NCBI GenBank assembly: GCA_017303475.1
Contig: JAFLBO010000002.1
Location: 282,753 to 346,752, forward strand
Direction of reading: 5' to 3'
DNA: 64,000 bases
From: Chitinophagales bacterium
Lineage (GTDB): Bacteria > Bacteroidota > Bacteroidia > Chitinophagales > Saprospiraceae
Positions 45,402 through 53,990 of this stretch are shown in pieces. The notes under the pieces are model-generated. The model was not told the DNA's origin. It worked only from the letters and a program-made list of their open reading frames with translations, and did not search any database. Each line of letters opens with the position of its first letter. Within the stretch, counting starts at the first letter, position 1. A program made the position numbers and the translations under genes.

Positions 45402-46592
45402 ATGCTTCGTCGCGATTTTTTAAAGTCTGGTTCTTTGGCCACTGCGGCCCTTTGGATGCCTGGTTTCCTGAAATCATTGGAAACACCAGGCGCTGTACCT
45501 GTTAACGGCCGAAAACTGGTCATCATCCAGCTGAGTGGCGGGAATGATGGCCTGAACACCATCATCCCGGTGCGCAACGACATATATTATAAGGAGCGGC
45601 CGCGACTCGGGATAAAACGTGAGCAGGCGCTAACACTCACCGATGAGGCCGGTATTCACCCTGCTCTTAGCGGACTAAAATCGCTTTGGGACGATGGCTC
45701 CATGGCCATTTTGAACAGTGTAGGATACCCTAATCCGGATCGCTCTCATTTCCGGAGCATGGATATCTGGCATAGCGGCAGCCCGGCTGATGCCTATTGG
45801 CAAACCGGTTGGCTGGGTAGATATCTGGATGCCCACTGCGCGGGCCGGCCGGCAGCAGCCCTGGAGCTGGACGATACCCTGAGCCTGGCTCTGAAAGGCG
45901 AAAACACTAAAGGTTTGGCCTTTCAGGACGTAAAACGGTTGTATGAAAGCACCCGTAGCCCATATTTTGCCGATTATGCAGCCGCCGGCCCCAAAGAATT
46001 GAACGATGAAAAACCGGTAGATTACCTGTATAAAACCATGGCCGAAACCCTGTCTTCTGCCGATTACCTATTTGAACAAAGCAAAAAACGCCCTTCTCAG
46101 GCCACCTACCCTGCTACCGGCCTGGGCAGAGACCTCAAAACCATTGCTTCCCTGATTTTAGCAGATACCAATACCTCCGTATACTATGCCTCCCTGGGCA
46201 GCTTTGATACCCACATCAATCAGGACGGGCAGCAGAAACGTTTGTTTGAGGAATTAAACGGCGCCTTGTCGGCATTTGCCACCGATATGAAGTCTAACAG
46301 CAAATGGCAGGAAGTGCTCGTGGTTACTTTCTCCGAGTTCGGCCGAAGGGTGGCGCAGAATGCTTCAGGAGGCACAGATCATGGCACAGCCAACAACATG
46401 ATGCTGTTTGGTGGCGGATTAAAACGGCAGGGATTGCTCAATAAAATGCCGGATTTGGCCAATTTGGAAGATGGCGATGTAAAATTTTTAGTAGATTTTC
46501 GACAGGTTTATGCAACTTTGCTGGAGCGTTGGCTGGTAGCAGATGCACAAAAAGTACTGAAAAGCTCATTCGAGCCACTGTCTTTTGTATAA
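45402..46592 (+). CDS. DUF1501 family protein with Tat-like signal
   Basis: 396 residues from the ATG at 45402 (MLRRDFLKSGSLATAALWMP). RRDFLK is a twin-arginine motif, so export folded through Tat is likely. Family features: KLVIIQLSGGNDGLNTIIPV, HPALSGLKSLWDDGSMAILN, VGYPNPDRSHFRSMDIWHSG, VYYASLGSFDTHINQDGQQK, then VLVVTFSEFGRRVAQNASGG and TDHGTANNMMLFGGGL. The Asp/His-rich sites recall the alkaline phosphatase/sulfatase fold, but no activity is established. It probably works with the DUF1800 protein. Confidence 0.9.
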   Translation: MLRRDFLKSGSLATAALWMPGFLKSLETPGAVPVNGRKLVIIQLSGGNDGLNTIIPVRNDIYYKERPRLGIKREQALTLTDEAGIHPALSGLKSLWDDGSMAILNSVGYPNPDRSHFRSMDIWHSGSPADAYWQTGWLGRYLDAHCAGRPAAALELDDTLSLALKGENTKGLAFQDVKRLYESTRSPYFADYAAAGPKELNDEKPVDYLYKTMAETLSSADYLFEQSKKRPSQATYPATGLGRDLKTIASLILADTNTSVYYASLGSFDTHINQDGQQKRLFEELNGALSAFATDMKSNSKWQEVLVVTFSEFGRRVAQNASGGTDHGTANNMMLFGGGLKRQGLLNKMPDLANLEDGDVKFLVDFRQVYATLLERWLVADAQKVLKSSFEPLSFV

Positions 46593-46955
46593 CAATTTTT
46601 AATAATGCAACCGCTCCAACGCTAATTACCGCCGTTAATTGTATACTTGCTGACGTTTAAAAGACATTGGCATAAATTTGGAACAACTTAAAAGATAAAA
46701 ATTACCTTTGTGGCTAGTTTTTAATATAATCCATTTACATATGCATCCCGTATGCATTTTAATCCGGCCTTCGGTAGTATGACGAAACGGAAAAGAGCAA
46801 CCTTATAAATTCCCGTTTTCTTCTTCTCCTCGTTTAGTATTCCCATCCGATTAAGGGTTATCGGCCCAAAATGGTTTACTGATGCTGAAACAACAAACAC
46901 AGCAACGGTCGCCTCTTTGTGCTATTTTTACTTTATAATCAACTAATCTAGGCCT
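46593..46955. other. 363-bp gap with two possible promoters
   Basis: No coding frame and none of the palindromic repeats. Two -7-like boxes are seen: TAAATTTG (46673-46680, TTG 23 bp upstream) and TACCTTTG (46703-46710, TTG 22 bp upstream). Either would leave a leader of about 240 nt before the TPR-like gene. I see no riboswitch consensus in it. Confidence 0.55.
46703..46710 (+). promoter_or_regulatory. -7 box TACCTTTG for the TPR-cyclase unit
   Basis: Exact TAnnTTTG; the TTG at 46678-46680 gives a 22-bp spacer, slightly long. The following two genes are closely spaced and would share this promoter. Confidence 0.4.
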
Positions 46956-48482
46956 ATGCGTGATCTCGTGGAACTTGTGGGACTGGTCAATAAGACCAAA
47001 CTTAAAGGAAGCGGTATATTGAAATTCATCATCGAGCCCGACTCGAAGATGGAGATACTTTTTAACGCACTTTTAGACAAAAAAATAGAAACTGACGAAG
47101 ATGCCAAAGCCCTTTTCAAAAAGAGCGGCGCCGACGATGTGAATCTGGTCAGTCTGAAAAACAAGCTCAAGGAAAGGCTGCTCGACGCCATTTTCCTGCT
47201 TGATTTCAAAGACGCCAACTTCACCAATCGCCAGAAAGCATTCTTCGAATGTTATAAAAAATGGTCGGCAGCCATGACGCTGCTGATCCGCAATGCCAAA
47301 ATCACCGGCATTGATGTACTGGAACGTCTGCTCAAGCACGCCAAGCATTTCGAATTTACAGAACTGACCCTCGATATCCTGCGCGTATTGCGCTTGCAGT
47401 ACAGCACCGTAGATGGCGACCTGACCCGGTACGAAGAGATGAAGTCCCAGTACGTGGAATACGAGAAGATCTGGCAAATGGAGAGCAAAGCGGAGTTTTT
47501 CTACTCCGAACTGATGGCTCAGTACACCAACAGCAAATCCACCAAAGAAGAGGTTACACAGCAGGCAGAGGAGTTTTACGCCGAACTCAAGCCGTTTATG
47601 GCTGTTTGTTCCTCTTTCAAACTGCACTTGTTCGGACGGATGGTGCATTTGTTGATTTACAACAGCGTAAACGATTACGCAGGCACTGCCAAACTGTGTG
47701 AAGAAGCCATCGCCTTTTTCGACAAGAAAGACTACGACAGCGGGCTTCCGCTGCAGGTGTTTTACTACAACCTGATTGTTTGTTACCTGCAGCTGGGCGA
47801 GTTCGACAAAGGCCAGAAAGCCATTGAGCGCTGCGAATACTTCTTTGAGGAAGGCTCGTTCAACTGGTTCAAACTTCAGGAACTGTTCTTCCTGCTGGCC
47901 GTGCGCACCCAACACTGGGAAGAAGCCTATCACCTGTATGAAAAAGTAACCAACTACCCTCGTTTCGAGGAAAAACAGGTGCAAATTGTGGAAATGTGGC
48001 GCATTTTCCAGGCATATGTGTTCTACCTGATCAAGATCGGCAAAATTCCGGAAACCATCCTGAGCGAGCGCGCCAAGCGGTTCAAAATGGGTAAATTCAT
48101 GAATGAAATTAACCTGTTTGCCAAAGACCGCAGCGGTATGAACATCAGTGTACTCATTGCTCAAATTCTTTACGCTATAGCAGAAAAAGACTACAAAAAA
48201 TCTTCTGACCGCATCGAAGGCATCGAAAAATATTGCAGTCGTTACCTCAAAGACGACTCCACCTTCCGTAGTAACTGCTTCATTAAAATGCTGCTCCAGG
48301 TGCCGCAAGCCAACTTCCACCGCGAAGCCTCCAGCAGAAAAGCAGAGCGCTATTTCAAGCAGTTGCAAACCGTTCCGCTCGATGCCGCCAGTCAGGCGCA
48401 CGAGATCGAAATCATCCCTTATGAGGTGCTTTGGGAACTGGTGTTGCAATCACTTCAGTTGAAGATCTGGAAAGGGAAGTAA
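46956..48482 (+). CDS. Cytoplasmic helical-repeat (TPR-like) protein
   Basis: 508 residues, no signal peptide or membrane segment. It is helical throughout, with TPR-like pairs in the second half (LPLQVFYYNLIVCYLQLGEF then DKGQKAIERCEYFFEEG; LQELFFLLAVRTQHWEEAYH then LYEKVTNYPRF). The N-terminus (MRDLVELVGLVNKTKLKGSG) is conserved-looking, but I cannot name the family. Only 20 bp separate it from the GTG start of the TPR/adenylate cyclase gene, so the two are likely one operon and may act together in signalling. A 458-codon open frame on the opposite strand is a composition shadow. Confidence 0.85.
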   Translation: MRDLVELVGLVNKTKLKGSGILKFIIEPDSKMEILFNALLDKKIETDEDAKALFKKSGADDVNLVSLKNKLKERLLDAIFLLDFKDANFTNRQKAFFECYKKWSAAMTLLIRNAKITGIDVLERLLKHAKHFEFTELTLDILRVLRLQYSTVDGDLTRYEEMKSQYVEYEKIWQMESKAEFFYSELMAQYTNSKSTKEEVTQQAEEFYAELKPFMAVCSSFKLHLFGRMVHLLIYNSVNDYAGTAKLCEEAIAFFDKKDYDSGLPLQVFYYNLIVCYLQLGEFDKGQKAIERCEYFFEEGSFNWFKLQELFFLLAVRTQHWEEAYHLYEKVTNYPRFEEKQVQIVEMWRIFQAYVFYLIKIGKIPETILSERAKRFKMGKFMNEINLFAKDRSGMNISVLIAQILYAIAEKDYKKSSDRIEGIEKYCSRYLKDDSTFRSNCFIKMLLQVPQANFHREASSRKAERYFKQLQTVPLDAASQAHEIEIIPYEVLWELVLQSLQLKIWKGK

Positions 48483-48502
48483 AAAATGCTTTACTTCGCG
48501 TT

Positions 48503-50890
48503 GTGAATCCATTCATAATTGCGAGACTTGCATTGGTGTGTTGCCTCTGTTGGGGCACAATACAAGGAGTTTTAGCCCAAGCGCCGGAAGAAATTGAGCG
48601 CAACACGGCTGAGGCAGACGAATTATTGGAGCAATCCAGACGCGCCGTGAGCGCATCCCAGAAAGAAAGCCTGGCTCAAAAAAGTCTCTCCATGGCGAGA
48701 GACCTGCGCTACGATGGCGGCATCGCACGTGCCTCCGTAATGCTGGGAGAAATTTATGCCCATTCCGGTAAACCGCAGGAAGCGCTCCAATATTACCTTG
48801 AAGCAGAAGCCAAACTGGAATCATCGGGCAATAAACCCCTGCAACTCATTGTAAAAACGGCTATTGGCGACCTGTTTTTTGCGGAAAAACTCTACGCCCC
48901 GGCCCGCAGGTATTACCGGGAAGTGCTCGCCATGAAACCCGAAGATTTTGACACGCGGGAAAAAGCCGCCGATGCCTGCCTGTACGATATGCGGTTCGAC
49001 AGTGCAGAAATCCTGTACAAAGACCTGATTCACAAGTTTAAAGAAGAAGGCAATAACCCGCGGCTGGTGCAAATTTACCAGAAGCGCGCACGTGCCTACG
49101 ATGCCGCTGGCGATGCCGGAAAAAGCCTGTATTATTATCTTTTGTTACAGGATATCATTGAAACCGCCGGCACTACCCAGGAACAATCTCTGCTGTACAA
49201 CAACCTGGGCCGGCAATATGTCAGTTTGCGGGATTATCTCAAAGCCCTGGAATACTTCCGAAAGGCAGAAATGCAGTGCAGCTACATACCCTGCGATTAC
49301 CCGGAGGTACTCTGGGCCAATATGGGCATCGCGCTGCACAATACCGGGGAATCCAAACGGGGCATTGAATACCTGCTGAAGGCCCAAAAACTGCTCATGT
49401 CGCGCAAGGATTATACCGCCCTTGCCAACCTGGAGCACTTGATGGCCACGGTGTACTTTGGCAGCAACGACATATACAACGCGCTTTCCCACAACCAGAC
49501 CGCTATCCAGTACGCCAAAGACACCAAACAAAAACAGGTACTGGCGGAGGCATACCGTACTGGCGCCGATTTGTATCACGACCTTTACGACTTTGAAAAA
49601 GCCTTTGAATATTACCGGGAATACCTGAATGTGCTGGATGAAATCAGGCAGGAAGACCAAACCCGGGAACAACGTCTTACCCAGCAACGCGCGCTGCTAT
49701 CGGCCGCGGAAGGACAAATCAAATTCCTGATTGCCCGGCAAAATTTCAAGGACCTGGAGCTGAATCAGGTCAAATTTGAACGCGAGCGACTGGAATTGCT
49801 GAACAAAAACCTGGAACTGGAAGCACGCAGAAAGGAAGACGAGGTGCGACTGCTGGAAGCCCAGAAAGATGCAGACCAGGCCAAACTACGGGAGCAAACC
49901 CTGCAAGCCTTGCAGGCGCGCGCCCAACTCCGCCTGGCCGCGCAGCAACTGGATGCTGAAAAACAGAATCGCCTGATAGTAGAACTGCGGGAAAAAGAGC
50001 GCCTGGAACGCGTTCAGAATCAGGCCGACAGCACCCGCAGGGCTCAGGAATTGGACCAGATACAGCGCGAACAAGCTTACCGAAACGAAAAAGAAGCCAA
50101 CTTCAGGCGTTTTGCCTACATTTTAGGGTTGGCGCTTTTCCTCATCCTTCTGGTAGTGGGAATTTCCTGGTGGTTTGCCCGCAGGGCCAAGCGCAGGGTG
50201 GAGAGTCAGAACAGGCAAATTCAGGCGCAGAAAATCCAGATTGAAGCGGAGAAACAAAAAAGTGATGTGCTCTTGCGCAACATCCTGCCGGAAGAAATTG
50301 CCACCGAACTGAAAACCAGCGGCCAGGCCACCCCGCGACTGTATGAATCTGCCACCGTACTGTTCAGCGATTTTGTCAACTTCACCAGCTTGTCGGCAAA
50401 GCTCACGCCGGAGCAACTGATTGATGAACTCAACGAATGTTTTCTGGCATTTGATGAGATCTGCGAACGTCATGGTTTGGAAAAAATCAAAACCATCGGG
50501 GATGCGTACATGTGTGCTGGTGGATTGCCTGTGCCCAACGAAACCCATGCAACCGATGCGGTGGGCGCAGCGTTGGAAATGGCGGCCTGGCTAAAGCACC
50601 GACGGGAAACCAATCCGGCGTCTTTCCTCACTGAAATGCGTATTGGCATACATACCGGCCCGGTTATGGCTGGGGTTATTGGCAAAAACAAATTTGCCTA
50701 CGATATCTGGGGCGATGCCGTAAACCTGGCTGCCCGCTTAGAAGAGCACGGCGAACCAGGCAGAGTCAATATCTCCGGCGCCACCGCAGCAGCCGTCAAA
50801 CACCTGTACAAAGCCGAACATCGCGGCCAAAAAGATGTGCACAACAAAGGGCAGGTGGATATGTATTTTATTGTAGACGGTGGACGGTAG
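48503..50890 (+). CDS. TPR and coiled-coil membrane-anchored class III adenylate cyclase
   Basis: 795 residues from the GTG at 48503 (read MNPFIIARLALVCCLCWGTI, signal peptide ending VLAQ). An upstream TTG at 48431 would overlap the previous gene and precede the signal, so it is rejected. Residues about 30-400 are TPR repeats, and 400-530 a long Glu/Lys/Arg/Leu coiled coil. A membrane segment follows at about 537-558 (FAYILGLALFLILLVVGISW). Residues 590-785 form a class III cyclase: ATVLFSDFVNFTSLSAKL (metal Asp), LEKIKTIGDAYMCAGG (adenine-binding Lys and second metal Asp) and YDIWGDAVNLAARLE (adenine-type Asp, Asn, Arg). The specificity residues point to cAMP. The TPR part would be periplasmic, sensing a ligand or partner. 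The stop codon lies in a repeat. Confidence 0.92.
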   Translation: MNPFIIARLALVCCLCWGTIQGVLAQAPEEIERNTAEADELLEQSRRAVSASQKESLAQKSLSMARDLRYDGGIARASVMLGEIYAHSGKPQEALQYYLEAEAKLESSGNKPLQLIVKTAIGDLFFAEKLYAPARRYYREVLAMKPEDFDTREKAADACLYDMRFDSAEILYKDLIHKFKEEGNNPRLVQIYQKRARAYDAAGDAGKSLYYYLLLQDIIETAGTTQEQSLLYNNLGRQYVSLRDYLKALEYFRKAEMQCSYIPCDYPEVLWANMGIALHNTGESKRGIEYLLKAQKLLMSRKDYTALANLEHLMATVYFGSNDIYNALSHNQTAIQYAKDTKQKQVLAEAYRTGADLYHDLYDFEKAFEYYREYLNVLDEIRQEDQTREQRLTQQRALLSAAEGQIKFLIARQNFKDLELNQVKFERERLELLNKNLELEARRKEDEVRLLEAQKDADQAKLREQTLQALQARAQLRLAAQQLDAEKQNRLIVELREKERLERVQNQADSTRRAQELDQIQREQAYRNEKEANFRRFAYILGLALFLILLVVGISWWFARRAKRRVESQNRQIQAQKIQIEAEKQKSDVLLRNILPEEIATELKTSGQATPRLYESATVLFSDFVNFTSLSAKLTPEQLIDELNECFLAFDEICERHGLEKIKTIGDAYMCAGGLPVPNETHATDAVGAALEMAAWLKHRRETNPASFLTEMRIGIHTGPVMAGVIGKNKFAYDIWGDAVNLAARLEEHGEPGRVNISGATAAAVKHLYKAEHRGQKDVHNKGQVDMYFIVDGGR

Positions 50891-51131
50891 ACGGTGGACG
50901 GTGGACGGTGCTTGGGTAGCTAAACTAATGTGAGTTGTCATCCCCGGTAGGGGACCTACACAAGCCAAATTGCTAGGTTATCTCCTGGCAAAAACTAATT
51001 GTGCGTAGCCGGGCTTGTGTAGGTCCCCCTTGCGGGGGATGACAACCCACGTTGCTATAAATTCCCACGCAATCCCAACGTAAGCCGTCCACCATAAGCC
51101 GTCAACCGTCCACCGTCAACCGTCGTCCCGT
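50877..51131. repeat. Nested heptamer/hairpin element after the cyclase gene
   Basis: Outer arms: five ACGGNNN units (50877-50911) overlap the cyclase stop codon; a degenerate inverted array (AAGCCGTCC, CAACCGTCC and similar) lies at 51079-51131. Inner arms: GTTGTCATCCCCGGTAGGGG with ACCTACACAAGCC (50934-50966), matching GGCTTGTGTAGGTCCCCCTT and GCGGGGGATGACAAC (51012-51046). The loop of about 45 bp has nothing recognised. No gene lies in 50891-51220. Confidence 0.88.
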
Positions 51132-51182
51132 CTGTTACCCGACACACCCCCATTATTCCCGCCGGTTTACTGTTCAATAGCT

Positions 51183-51190
51183 TATTTTTG
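51183..51190 (+). promoter_or_regulatory. -7 box TATTTTTG for the beta-helix/SprB gene
   Basis: Exact TAnnTTTG, ending 30 bases before the ATG at 51221; TTG partner not clear. Confidence 0.45.
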
Positions 51191-51220
51191 GTGGAAATTC
51201 TCATCCAAATCCGCCAACCG

Positions 51221-53704
51221 ATGTATAAGACTTTACTCCTTTGTTGTGCCTGCTGTATCGGGCATATGCTTTCCGCACAAACCATTTATTACGTCAACCA
51301 GAATGCCGGAGGCGCCGGAACAGGCAGCTCCTGGACGGATGCCTTTATCCGTTTGCAGCAGGCGCTTGCGGTGGCTCAAAACGGCGACCAAATTTGGGTG
51401 GCCAAAGGAACCTACAAACCTACCACCGGGAACGACCGCTTTGTCTACTTCAATCTCCCAAGCGGTGTAGCAGTGTACGGCGGTTTTACGGGCACAGAAA
51501 CAACACTGGGGCAGCGCAACTGGTCCATCAACCCCACCATTCTCAGTGGCGATATAGGGGCGCCGGGCGATACCACGGATAATTCTTTCAATATCCTGTA
51601 TACCTATAGTCCGAACAACAAAACAAGGCTTGACGGGCTCATATTTGAAGAAGGTAATGCCAATAATCCAGACCCTGCTGCCGACGCCCACCGCCCTACC
51701 CGATCCGGCGGCGGTGTGTATGTAGACGGGGAAAATTTCGGGTATGCAGAACTAACGCTGGAGCATTGCATTTTCAGGCGCAACCGGGCATTTTATCAGG
51801 GCGGAGGACTGTATGCTAATGGCAGGGAAGGCGGCATGGCTATTGTGCGGATGGATGATTGTTTGTTTGAACGCAATATTTCAAAAACGTTTGGCGGCGC
51901 CTTCTCCCTTGAAAACTACTTTGAACAGCCCTTTGCCCTGGATGTCAAAAACTGCATATTCCGAAAAAACTATTCCGTAGTTGGAGGAACTGCCGTTTGG
52001 CTGAGAGCCCACCAGGCGGTTAGCTTTGAAGGTTGCCAATTTTTAGATAACCGGACTGTATGGGGACAAACCATCACTTTTGATTTGGTAGATTACAACT
52101 ATCCTGTGCGTTTTTCCAATTGTCACATCAAAGGCAATGGCGATTTTACCATCTGGTATGTGGGTATAGAGAGCGCACTCAACGATGCTTTTTTTGATTT
52201 TGACTCCTGTATTTTTGAGGAAAATGGATTACCGGTTGTTTGGATATTCTTTTTTGATCAAACAAAAGTCCGGGCCAATTTCCGGCATTGCATTTTTAAC
52301 AAGAACGATGAAATTGGCAACTCTGAAATTTCCGTTGTGCATGTCAATTCCAAATCAACAGACGTTGATGCCGTTTTTGCCCATTGTCTTTTTTACAACA
52401 ATGAAGATACCGAAATCCATGCAACACCGGGCGCTGATGTTCAATTCCTGAATTCCATTTTGCTGGCCAGAGAAGAGTCCTTTTCAAGTAGTTTGCTGTT
52501 TAGGGGAGGCGGTAATTTCAACCTTTCCCATTCCCTGTTTAACAGATCAGATTGTCAATTATTTGACGGGAATGTGTTTAATAATGTTTTTTGCAACGAA
52601 GGCAATCTGTTTAACATTGATCCTCTATTTGCTGATACAGCTCAAGGCAATTTCAGTCTGCAAACCTGTTCTCCCATCATCAATGCCGGCAGCAATGCAG
52701 TGGCCGATAGCCTCAACCTGTTGTTTGATCTGTCCGGAAATCCGCGGATTGCCAACACGACAGTGGATATAGGCCCCTATGAGCGTTTTATTTCTATGAA
52801 TGCCACACAAGGGGAAGCATCTGCCTGTTCGGGTGAAAATGGCGGGGTGATTTACCTGAATCATGAACTTTGTGAACCCTTGGAAGTGATGTGGGATAAT
52901 GGGGATACCACCGGCTCTGAACTTTCCGGACTTGAACCGGGTTTGTATTTTCTGACCGTTACCGGCGCCAACAACGTGGCCACAACTGATACGGTGAGTG
53001 TTGCAGAGCCTAATCCGATCGTGATGAGCCCAATAATCCACCATGTTAGCTGCTACGGCGGTTTCGATGGGTGGATAGACGGCAATGCTTCCGGGGGTAC
53101 CCCTCCATATACTTATCTGGGCAGTGGCCCCAGTCCCTGGTTTCCATTTAACCTTCAGGTAGGCACTTATTTTGTCACGGTTACTGATGCTTTAGGTTGT
53201 ACGGCCACAACCGCCGCCACCATTACCTCGCCAGATCCATTTCAGTGGCATTATAGCATACAAAATGCCTCCTGCGCCACCTGCTCCGACGGTAGCATTG
53301 TTTTCGACAGCATATCGGGCGGGGTAAATCCGCCAACCCCGGATCCTATTTGGGGCTTGGCGCCGGGCAATTACGCCGCTACCGTTACAGATGCAGCAGG
53401 GTGTTACGCTATCCTGCAATACACCATCGGTGTAACGGTTAGCACGGAGGAAAACTCCACGCAGGAAACCTGTCAGTTTGGGCCCAACCCAACGCCCGCC
53501 GGGAGCGAGGCCTTATTTCAAAATCTTGAAAATGAGCCGGTTACCATGAATGTATTGTCTTCGCATGGTGCATTATTATCCACTCAAATCATTGCAGCCA
53601 AACAACGTATGCCCTTCAAAGCCCTTTGGCCACCAGGTGTATATTGGCTGGATTGCCGTAGCGAAAATGGACGCCGGTGGCTGGTGAAATGGGTGATTTT
53701 TTAG
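51221..53704 (+). CDS. Secreted beta-helix protein with SprB repeats and C-terminal sorting-like domain
   Basis: 827 residues from the ATG at 51221 (signal peptide ending HMLSAQ). The first half is a polymorphic-outer-membrane-like beta-helix: IYYVNQNAGGAGTGSSWTDA, AVAQNGDQIWVAKGTYKPTT, GVAVYGGFTGTETTLGQRNW, then repeated strands with CIF or CLF ladders. It closes with FDLSGNPRIANTTVDIGPYE, the usual end of the choice-of-anchor-Q region. Next are three SprB-type repeats (HVSCYGGFDGWIDGNASGGT, LQVGTYFVTVTDALGC, ASCATCSDGSIVFDSISGG). The C-terminus (CQFGPNPTPAGSEALFQNLE ... WPPGVYWLDCRSENGRRWLV) is a divergent T9SS sorting domain. SprB repeats are known from gliding adhesins; a surface adhesin role is likely. 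Confidence 0.88.
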   Translation: MYKTLLLCCACCIGHMLSAQTIYYVNQNAGGAGTGSSWTDAFIRLQQALAVAQNGDQIWVAKGTYKPTTGNDRFVYFNLPSGVAVYGGFTGTETTLGQRNWSINPTILSGDIGAPGDTTDNSFNILYTYSPNNKTRLDGLIFEEGNANNPDPAADAHRPTRSGGGVYVDGENFGYAELTLEHCIFRRNRAFYQGGGLYANGREGGMAIVRMDDCLFERNISKTFGGAFSLENYFEQPFALDVKNCIFRKNYSVVGGTAVWLRAHQAVSFEGCQFLDNRTVWGQTITFDLVDYNYPVRFSNCHIKGNGDFTIWYVGIESALNDAFFDFDSCIFEENGLPVVWIFFFDQTKVRANFRHCIFNKNDEIGNSEISVVHVNSKSTDVDAVFAHCLFYNNEDTEIHATPGADVQFLNSILLAREESFSSSLLFRGGGNFNLSHSLFNRSDCQLFDGNVFNNVFCNEGNLFNIDPLFADTAQGNFSLQTCSPIINAGSNAVADSLNLLFDLSGNPRIANTTVDIGPYERFISMNATQGEASACSGENGGVIYLNHELCEPLEVMWDNGDTTGSELSGLEPGLYFLTVTGANNVATTDTVSVAEPNPIVMSPIIHHVSCYGGFDGWIDGNASGGTPPYTYLGSGPSPWFPFNLQVGTYFVTVTDALGCTATTAATITSPDPFQWHYSIQNASCATCSDGSIVFDSISGGVNPPTPDPIWGLAPGNYAATVTDAAGCYAILQYTIGVTVSTEENSTQETCQFGPNPTPAGSEALFQNLENEPVTMNVLSSHGALLSTQIIAAKQRMPFKALWPPGVYWLDCRSENGRRWLVKWVIF

Positions 53705-53734
53705 TGACGGGGTGACTGGCAGTCACCCCGTCAC
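53704..53734. terminator. Hairpin terminator overlapping the beta-helix gene stop
   Basis: GTGACGGGGTGACT and AGTCACCCCGTCAC pair perfectly over a GGC loop. The stop codon is TAG just inside the first arm. Seven A on the right would be a T-tract for minus-strand transcripts, so it may act in both directions. Confidence 0.78.
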
Positions 53735-53815
53735 TAAAAAAACCCCGCACATCTTTCCGACGGCGGGGTCACTTTCTCCGATAAACCAAATCAAACTTTC
53801 ATTATCTTAAAGCGT

Positions 53816-53990
53816 GCTTGAGTGTGGGAGTTTTTGAGTGTTTGAGTTGGCGTTCGGCCGGGGTTCACCACTAAGTCACTTAAGACACTAAGGTGAAATG
53901 TTCTAAGGATTCTTAGTGCCCTTAGTGACTTAGTGGTGAACCCCGGCCGAACGCCAACTCAAACACTCAAAAACTCCCACACTCAAACAC
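53816..53990. repeat. Complete composite palindrome before the second TonB receptor
   Basis: Octamer arm (GAGTGTGGGAGTTTTTGAGT), core GTTGGCGTTCGGCCGGGG, CACTAAG arm, loop, CACTAAG arm inverted, core inverted and octamer arm inverted (CAAACACTCAAAAACTCCCA). The match between the arms is nearly complete over about 80 bp. It sits between convergent genes and ends at the stop of the TonB receptor. Confidence 0.93.

Noticed and set aside
47073..48449. 458-codon open frame on the minus strand
   Set aside because: It lies fully opposite the TPR-like gene, has low-complexity Phe/Val-rich content and no signal or domain; it is an antisense shadow.
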